From: an uncultured Clostridia bacterium | Lineage (GTDB): Bacteria > Bacillota > Clostridia > TANB77 > CAG-508 | Length of the DNA: 18,480 nucleotides | NCBI GenBank assembly: GCA_947624365.1 | Contig: CANQJY010000012.1 | Location: 1-18,480, forward strand | Reading direction: 5' to 3' | Shown: positions 13,716 through 18,480 of the stretch, piece after piece | Numbering within the stretch: position 1 is the stretch's first letter | How the letters are laid out: every line of letters begins with the position of its first letter | The notes under the pieces: generated by a model | What the model was told of the DNA's origin: nothing | The model's database searches: none | Seen by the model: the letters and a program-made list of their open reading frames with translations, nothing else | Translations under genes and position numbers: made by a program

Positions 13716-15563
13716 ATGGAAGAAAATGTAAATTCAGAGGAATTTTTAGAAAAATTAAAAAATCTAAAAACAATTATAGAAGAAACAGATAGAGCCAGTG
13801 ATGAAAGCTCTATAAAAGTGCTTGATGAACAAAAAAGAGTAGAATCAAATAGACAAAAAATAAATGCAGAATATGAAAAAGAAAAAAGCAAACAAGAAAT
13901 GGAACAAACAAGATTAGAACAACTAAAAAATAATATTCCTATTGATGGAAATGAAGAGATTAGTGAAGAAGATCAAGAAGCTATAAAAATTATAGCTGAA
14001 GTAACTGATGGAATAATTGATGAAAATCAAAAAACATTAAAAGAAAAAGGGGAAGAACGTGAAAAAGCTCTTAATGCTGAAGAAGCTAGTTTAAGAGCAA
14101 TGGAGAAAATTAATGAAACACAAAAAGAATACTGTAAAACTATTGAAGAAGAACTAAAAAAAGGCATAGACGAAATTAGAAAAAAAGCAGATGAAAATGT
14201 AAAAAATACAGAAGAACAGAAAAAAGCAGTATATATGAATATTAAAGAAAAAGTAAACTTAATAAAAAAAGCTAATAAAAAAATTGAACAATATAAACTT
14301 ATGCTAGAAAATACGGAAAAAATTGAAACTGAAGGAAAAGAAGAAGAAGACGATATTGAAACAACAAAAAAAATATATAAAGCACAAAGTAAATTTGAGC
14401 AAGAGAAAATTGATAAATTGATGAAGCAAAGTAGAGAGTTAGCAGAAAAATATAATGAGGCAGATAAAAAACTACAAGAAGTTAAAGAAAATAGGGATAA
14501 CATTTATAGTGAAACAGATGTATTAAGCAATTTTATTCAAACAAGAGAAGAGAATAGGGCACAATTTAAAGTCATTGAAGAAAATAATAATGCAAATAGA
14601 GCAGGATTTAATCCATATGATACGTATTTTGTTTATACAAACAATTCTAGTACTGAACAAAATGAAACAGATGAAACACCAAAAAGACAAGATAGAAAAA
14701 AAGATAATAAAGAACCAGTAGCGCATCCGTTTTGGAAAATAAAGAATGTAACATGTTTTGCAAAAGCGGGATATTATCTTATAGAATTTATGGACGGATC
14801 AAAAATAGGATATAATCAATTTGATGATAAGATGAACAATATAGAAGAATTAGAAAGTAAATTAGGACAAGATATAGATGAAGATAGTATCAATACTAAA
14901 AAACAAGATATTTATTTAATGGATGCTATTAGAGAAGCTATCGTAGTGGAAAAAGGTGAAGGAAGAAACGCAGATTTAAAAGCAGATCTGAAAAAGGTAT
15001 CAAACGAATATTTAAATGATTACATGCAGGGTATCGAATCAAAAAATATGCTTATAAAAAATATGCTTGTGGGTTTTCCTAAAATTATATATGACAATAA
15101 AACTAAAATGCCTGAAATACTAGAGATAAGACAAGAAGTGGCAAACAACTCAGCAAATATTACTGAAGAAGTAGTAAAGAAACCAACTTTAAAGCAAAGA
15201 ATACAAATGGCAAGAATACTAAAAGCTGCTAAAAAGATTGATGGAATAACAGTAGAAGAATCAGTAGGAATATTAGGAACAATAAAAAATTCAGTTAAAG
15301 GATTAGCAAGTAAAATTAATAGTTTAGCAAACAGAATAACAGATAGGTTAGGAGATGGAGACCAAGACGAGCAAGACCAAGATGAGCAAGATCAAAACGG
15401 GCAAGACCAAGATGGAACACCATCATGGATGATTGATCCCGAACTTCAAGCAAAACTTCAGGAACAGCTAAAAGCTATCTTGAGTAGCGACGAACAGCAA
15501 CAAACAGAGACTCCAGAAACAGAAGCAGATAAAGATAAAGGACAAGAACTAGGAGAAGATTAA
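13716..15563 (+). CDS. Large acidic coiled-coil protein of unknown function
   Basis: I do not recognise this 615-residue protein as a member of a known family. Residues about 1-300 are highly charged and heptad-like, a long predicted coiled coil with breaks near NNIPIDGNEEIS (70-81) and EGKEEEDDIE. A more ordinary, probably folded part runs from about 335 to 480, with HPFWKIKNVTCFAKAGYYLIEFMDG (about 336-360) and a QDIYLMDAIREAIVVEKGEG segment. A lysine-rich helical part KKPTLKQRIQMARILKAAKK follows (about 488-507). After a DQDEQ repeat (549-567) the end is acidic and glutamine-rich (ELQAKLQEQL and SSDEQQQ). There is no signal peptide or membrane segment, so it is probably cytoplasmic. GAAAGGGG (13701-13708) is 7 bases upstream of the ATG; a second AAAGGAG lies at 13691-13697. 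The gene has its own promoter and terminator between trmFO and the str operon. A structural or scaffold role is possible, but nothing in the sequence assigns one. Confidence 0.8.
   Translation: MEENVNSEEFLEKLKNLKTIIEETDRASDESSIKVLDEQKRVESNRQKINAEYEKEKSKQEMEQTRLEQLKNNIPIDGNEEISEEDQEAIKIIAEVTDGIIDENQKTLKEKGEEREKALNAEEASLRAMEKINETQKEYCKTIEEELKKGIDEIRKKADENVKNTEEQKKAVYMNIKEKVNLIKKANKKIEQYKLMLENTEKIETEGKEEEDDIETTKKIYKAQSKFEQEKIDKLMKQSRELAEKYNEADKKLQEVKENRDNIYSETDVLSNFIQTREENRAQFKVIEENNNANRAGFNPYDTYFVYTNNSSTEQNETDETPKRQDRKKDNKEPVAHPFWKIKNVTCFAKAGYYLIEFMDGSKIGYNQFDDKMNNIEELESKLGQDIDEDSINTKKQDIYLMDAIREAIVVEKGEGRNADLKADLKKVSNEYLNDYMQGIESKNMLIKNMLVGFPKIIYDNKTKMPEILEIRQEVANNSANITEEVVKKPTLKQRIQMARILKAAKKIDGITVEESVGILGTIKNSVKGLASKINSLANRITDRLGDGDQDEQDQDEQDQNGQDQDGTPSWMIDPELQAKLQEQLKAILSSDEQQQTETPETEADKDKGQELGED
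15360..15416 (+). repeat. In-frame 15-base tandem repeat (DQDEQ) in the coiled-coil protein gene
   Basis: Three full units and one partial 15-base unit encode DQDEQ, DQDEQ, DQNGQ and DQDG (from codon 549). The third unit has diverged. The frame is preserved. This forms a flexible acidic linker before the C-terminal helix. Confidence 0.85.
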
Positions 15564-15586
15564 AAATTAAAACAAACAAAAACCAT

Positions 15587-15615
15587 AAAAACTTGGAAAT
15601 TTTTCCAAGTTTTTA
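15587..15615 (+). terminator. Intrinsic terminator before the str operon
   Basis: AAAACTTGGA (15588-15597) pairs with TCCAAGTTTT (15604-15613) and runs into TTTTATT. It starts 24 bases after the stop of the coiled-coil gene. The -35 box of the str promoter begins within 5 bases of its end. Confidence 0.85.
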
Positions 15616-15644
15616 TTGACTTTCTAGGCCAAACGTGATAAAAT
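15616..15644 (+). promoter_or_regulatory. Promoter of the str operon
   Basis: TTGACT (15616-15621), a 17-base spacer and TAAAAT (15639-15644), with an upstream TGA forming an extended -10. The leader to rpsL is about 75 bases and contains a weak CGTTA/TAACG pairing near 15650-15690. Confidence 0.8.
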
Positions 15645-15723
15645 GTAAAACGTTATGATAAATTGCATGTAATGTGTAGTTCCGTAACGATAAACAAAAT
15701 ATAAAATAGGAGGTGAAATTTAA

Positions 15724-16137
15724 GTGCCAACAATTAACCAATTAGTCAGAAAAGGAAGAAAAACAGGAGTAACAAAATCAACTGCACCAGCATTACAACA
15801 TGGATACAACTCAAAAAACAAAAGAGTAACAAACAACAGAGCGCCACAAAAAAGAGGAGTATGCACAGTTGTAAAAACAGTTACACCTAAAAAGCCAAAC
15901 TCTGCATTAAGAAAAGTAGCCAGAGTTAGACTATCAAACGGCTTTGAAGTTACATCTTATATCCCAGGTATAGGACATAACTTACAAGAGCATAGTGTTG
16001 TTTTAATTAGAGGTGGTAGGGTAAAAGACCTTCCAGGTGTTAGATACCATATAATTAGAGGAACACTAGATACAGCAGGCGTAAAAGACAGAATGCAAGC
16101 ACGTTCTAAATACGGAGCAAAAAAAGCTAAAAAATAA
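15724..16137 (+). CDS. rpsL: Small ribosomal subunit protein S12
   Basis: S12 is in the decoding centre of the 30S subunit and controls accuracy; it is the target region for streptomycin resistance mutations. The 137-residue protein begins MPTINQLVRKGRKTGVTKST (GTG start) and contains the conserved TPKKPNSALRKVARVRL (54-70) and HSVVLIRGGRVKDLPGVRYH (90-109). The two lysines equivalent to E. coli K43 and K88 are present (K57 and K101), and D102 corresponds to the beta-methylthiolated aspartate. The internal extension between the N-terminus and KKPNS is the normal Firmicutes form. The ribosome binding site is AGGAGGTG (15709-15716), a near-perfect match to the 16S 3' end, 7 bases before the GTG. 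It is the first gene of the rpsL-rpsG-fusA unit. Confidence 0.98.
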   Translation: MPTINQLVRKGRKTGVTKSTAPALQHGYNSKNKRVTNNRAPQKRGVCTVVKTVTPKKPNSALRKVARVRLSNGFEVTSYIPGIGHNLQEHSVVLIRGGRVKDLPGVRYHIIRGTLDTAGVKDRMQARSKYGAKKAKK

Positions 16138-16160
16138 TATCGCCTAAAAGTACAAAAAAT

Positions 16161-16268
16161 TAGTGCTTGTAACTCTTCCTAAACTTAAGGTACTTAAATT
16201 TGGAATAGATTATAAAGCACTATACGGGGAAGAATAACTTCCCAGAGTAACTTGGGTATGTATATACC
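16161..16268 (+). promoter_or_regulatory. Structured rpsL-rpsG intercistronic RNA (candidate S7 autoregulatory site)
   Basis: The 153-base gap (16138-16290) is unusually long for an r-protein operon and contains ordered pairings. TAGTGCTT (16161-16168) pairs with AAGCACTA (16215-16222), enclosing TTCC/GGAA (16176-16179 with 16202-16205) and TTAAG/CTTAA (16185-16189 with 16193-16197). GGGAAG (16227-16232) pairs with CTTCCC (16238-16243). GGTAT (16255-16259) pairs with ATACC (16264-16268). In E. coli S7 represses translation by binding the S12-S7 intercistronic mRNA; whether this one does so is inference. Confidence 0.5.
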
Positions 16269-16290
16269 TATAAAAAAGGAGTGAAGAATA

Positions 16291-16761
16291 GTGCCAAGAA
16301 AAGGATTTATAGCAAAAAGAGATGTACTACCAGATCCAATCTATAATAGCAAAGTTGTTACAAAATTAGTAAACAACATCATGTTGGATGGTAAAAAATC
16401 AGTTGCTCAAAAAATAGTATATGATGCATTTGACATCATAAAAGAAAAAGAAGGAAAAAACCCTTTAGAAGTTTTTGAAGCAGCATTAGAAAATGTTATG
16501 CCAGTTCTTGAAGTAAAAGCAAGAAGAGTAGGTGGAGCAACATATCAAGTTCCACTAGAAATCAGACCAGAAAGAAGACAAACTTTAGGATTAAGATGGC
16601 TTGTAACATATGCTAGAAGTAGACATGAAAAAACAATGGCAGAAAAATTAGCCAATGAAATCATGGATGCTTGTCAAGGTAATGGTGGAGCATTTAAGAA
16701 AAAAGAAGATACACACAGAATGGCAGAAGCAAACAAAGCATTTGCTCATTACAAGTGGTAA
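16291..16761 (+). CDS. rpsG: Small ribosomal subunit protein S7
   Basis: S7 is a primary binding protein of the 3' major domain of 16S rRNA that organises the 30S head and lies near the E site. The 156-residue length is exactly the bacterial norm. Typical segments are MPRKGFIAKRDVLPDPIYNS at the start (GTG), KLVNNIMLDGKKSVAQKI (26-43), VKARRVGGATYQVPLEI (74-90), RRQTLGLRWLV (94-104) and the C-terminal DTHRMAEANKAFAHYKW. The ribosome binding site AAGGAGTG (16277-16284) is 6 bases before the GTG. S7 is the repressor of the E. coli str operon; here the folded region directly upstream is a possible site of the same control. Confidence 0.98.
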   Translation: MPRKGFIAKRDVLPDPIYNSKVVTKLVNNIMLDGKKSVAQKIVYDAFDIIKEKEGKNPLEVFEAALENVMPVLEVKARRVGGATYQVPLEIRPERRQTLGLRWLVTYARSRHEKTMAEKLANEIMDACQGNGGAFKKKEDTHRMAEANKAFAHYKW

Positions 16762-16813
16762 AATTTAGAAAAACAAACAGGAAAAGAGAAAATTGAAGGG
16801 AGGAAAAATAGAA

Positions 16814-18480
16814 ATGGCAGGAAGAGCTTACCCATTAGAGAGAACAAGAAATATTGGAATTATGGCTCACATTGATGCAGGAAAAACAACAACAACAGAA
16901 AGAATCTTATTTTATACAGGAAAAACACACAAAATAGGAGAAGTACATGAAGGTGCTGCAACAATGGACTGGATGGAACAAGAACAAGAAAGAGGAATCA
17001 CAATTACATCAGCTGCAACAACCTGCTTCTGGAATGACAATAGAATTAATATTATTGACACACCAGGTCACGTTGATTTTACAGTAGAAGTACAAAGATC
17101 CCTAAGAGTTCTTGACGGAGCAGTTACCGTTTTAGCTGCAAAAGGTGGTGTACAACCACAAACAGAAACTGTATGGAGACAGGCTGATAAATATCAAGTT
17201 CCAAGAATGGTATATGTTAATAAAATGGATATTACAGGAGCAAACTTTATGCTTTGCGTTGACCAATTAAGAAACAGGTTAAAAGCAAATGCAGTTCCTA
17301 TTCAATTACCAATTGGAGCAGAAGATCATTTCTTAGGTATAGTAGATTTACTAAAAATGAAAGCCTTTATTCATAAAGATGATTTAGGAAAAGAAATCGA
17401 AGAAACAGATATACCAGAAGATATGAAAGCAGACGCTGAAAAATTCAGAAATGAAATGATTGAAGCAGCTGCAGATCAAGATGAAGAATTAATGATGAAA
17501 TATTTAGAAGGTGAAGAACTAACAGAAGAAGAAATCAAAAAAGGACTAAGAATAGGTACAATTGCAAATAAAATAGTCCCAGTAACATGTGGTTCTTCAT
17601 ATAAAAACAAAGGTGTACAAGAATTATTAAATGCAGTTGTTGACTTTATGCCATCACCATTAGATATTCCACATATCAAAGGTCAAACATTAGATGGTCA
17701 AGAAACAGAAGCAAAAACATCTGATTCTGAACCATTTGCAGCACTAGCATTTAAAATAGCAACAGACCCATTTGTAGGAAAGCTATGTTTCTTTAGAGTA
17801 TATTCAGGAACACTAGAATCAGGTTCAACAGTATTAAACTCTAACAAAGATAAAAAAGAAAGAATAGGAAGAATTCTTCAAATGCATTCAAATCACAGAG
17901 AAGATATAGATAAAGTATATTCAGGAGATATTGCAGCAGCAGTAGGTATAAAAGAAGTAACAACAGGAGATACTTTATGTGATGTAGACCACCCTGTAAT
18001 ATTAGAGTCTATGGAATTCCCAGAGCCAGTTATTGATGTTGCGATTGAGCCAAAAGATAAAGTAGCTCAAGAAAAATTAGGAATAGCATTAGGAAAATTA
18101 GCAGAAGAAGATCCTACATTTAAAACATATACAAATCATGAAACTGGTCAAACTATTATCGCAGGTATGGGTGAATTACACCTAGATATAATCGTTGATA
18201 GATTAAAAAGAGAATTTAAAGTAGAATGTAATGTAGGTAAACCACAAGTTGCATACAAAGAAACAATTAGAAATAAAGTAAGAGTTCAAGGAAAATTCAT
18301 CCGTCAATCTGGTGGTAAAGGTCAATATGGTGATGTTTGGTTTGAAATGGAACCATTAGAGCCAGGAAAAGGAATTGAATTTGAAAGCAAAATCGTTGGT
18401 GGAGCTGTTCCAAAAGAATACATTAAACCAATTGAACAAGGTATGAGAGAAGCTGCTGAAAGCGGTGTTCTTGCTGGATA
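16814..18480 (+). CDS. fusA: Elongation factor G (3' end missing)
   Basis: EF-G is the translational GTPase that drives tRNA-mRNA translocation and, with RRF, ribosome recycling. The frame starts with MAGRAYPLERTRNIGIMAHI and remains open to the window end, giving 555 of about 690 residues. GTPase motifs: G1 AHIDAGKTT (18-26), G2 region RGITITSAA with the switch I threonine, G3 DTPGH (82-86), G4 NKMD (136-139), and G5 GSSYKNKG. Domain II has the usual LAFKIATDPFVGKLCFFRVYSG, domain III has LAEEDPTFKTYTNHETGQTIIAGMGELHLDI, and domain IV contains QSGGKGQYGDVWFEMEPLEPG at the cut end. GGGAGGAAA (16798-16806) precedes the ATG. It follows rpsG by 52 bases, as in the str operon; tuf would be expected next but is outside the window. 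The open 3' end explains why the gene looks incomplete here. Confidence 0.98.
   Translation, partial: MAGRAYPLERTRNIGIMAHIDAGKTTTTERILFYTGKTHKIGEVHEGAATMDWMEQEQERGITITSAATTCFWNDNRINIIDTPGHVDFTVEVQRSLRVLDGAVTVLAAKGGVQPQTETVWRQADKYQVPRMVYVNKMDITGANFMLCVDQLRNRLKANAVPIQLPIGAEDHFLGIVDLLKMKAFIHKDDLGKEIEETDIPEDMKADAEKFRNEMIEAAADQDEELMMKYLEGEELTEEEIKKGLRIGTIANKIVPVTCGSSYKNKGVQELLNAVVDFMPSPLDIPHIKGQTLDGQETEAKTSDSEPFAALAFKIATDPFVGKLCFFRVYSGTLESGSTVLNSNKDKKERIGRILQMHSNHREDIDKVYSGDIAAAVGIKEVTTGDTLCDVDHPVILESMEFPEPVIDVAIEPKDKVAQEKLGIALGKLAEEDPTFKTYTNHETGQTIIAGMGELHLDIIVDRLKREFKVECNVGKPQVAYKETIRNKVRVQGKFIRQSGGKGQYGDVWFEMEPLEPGKGIEFESKIVGGAVPKEYIKPIEQGMREAAESGVLAG

Noticed and set aside
13619..14726. Long - strand frames opposite the coiled-coil gene, rich in Phe, Ser and Cys
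   Set aside because: The composition is the mirror of Lys/Glu-rich codons on the + strand; no start signal or homologous motif was seen.

Overview
The window looks like a chromosomal segment of a low-GC, spore-forming Firmicute, most likely a member of the Clostridia. The evidence is the strongly AT-rich sequence with A-ending codons, strong AGGAG ribosome binding sites, sigma-A type promoters of the TTGACA-N17-TATAAT kind, folate-dependent TrmFO, a small S21, a Spo0E-like protein, and the rpsL-rpsG-fusA (str) order. Genus or species cannot be read from the sequence. Almost every gene is on the + strand; one small gene at 8443-8640 is on the - strand.

Layout. (1) 1-1808: the 3' part of ftsH (membrane AAA+ zinc protease), followed after 8 bases by a J-domain protein with a C-terminal membrane segment. 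(2) 1811-3621: a promoter, a folded leader with an intrinsic terminator directly before the ribosome binding site, a GNAT acetyltransferase fused to a DUF402 domain, and a second RimJ/RimL-type GNAT. (3) 3826-4914: an Rpn/PD-(D/E)XK nuclease-transposase family gene with an in-frame KEG-type tandem repeat. (4) 4944-5249: a separate rpsU (S21) transcription unit with a perfect consensus promoter and its own terminator. (5) 5332-8012: a pair of M16-family peptidase homologues, the first without the zinc motif and the second with it (YmfF/YmfH type, linked to EF-P 5-aminopentanol modification), ending in a strong terminator. (6) 8013-8377: a 50-residue Spo0E-like phosphatase gene with a possible Spo0A box upstream and a strong terminator downstream. 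(7) 8388-8794: a small - strand gene of unknown function and a divergent promoter region. (8) 8833-12126: a large SWIM-SNF2 helicase. (9) 12148-12225: a perfect 36-bp inverted repeat made of two opposed copies of a 31-base repeat, with a third copy at 6601-6631. (10) 12259-13626: trmFO. (11) 13632-15615: an acidic coiled-coil protein of unknown function with its own promoter and terminator. (12) 15616-18480: the str operon, rpsL, a folded intercistronic region, rpsG, and fusA running off the window end.

Most of the window is housekeeping: translation (S21, S12, S7, EF-G, TrmFO, probable EF-P modification factors) and protein quality control (FtsH and a J protein). The parts least explained by known families are the leader plus GNAT-DUF402 operon, the 31-base repeat and its giant hairpin, the - strand small gene, the acidic coiled-coil protein, and the structured rpsL-rpsG gap. 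I did not find a CRISPR array, tRNA, rRNA, phage region or an obvious complete new defence system. All family calls come from reading motifs by eye and were not checked by database search.
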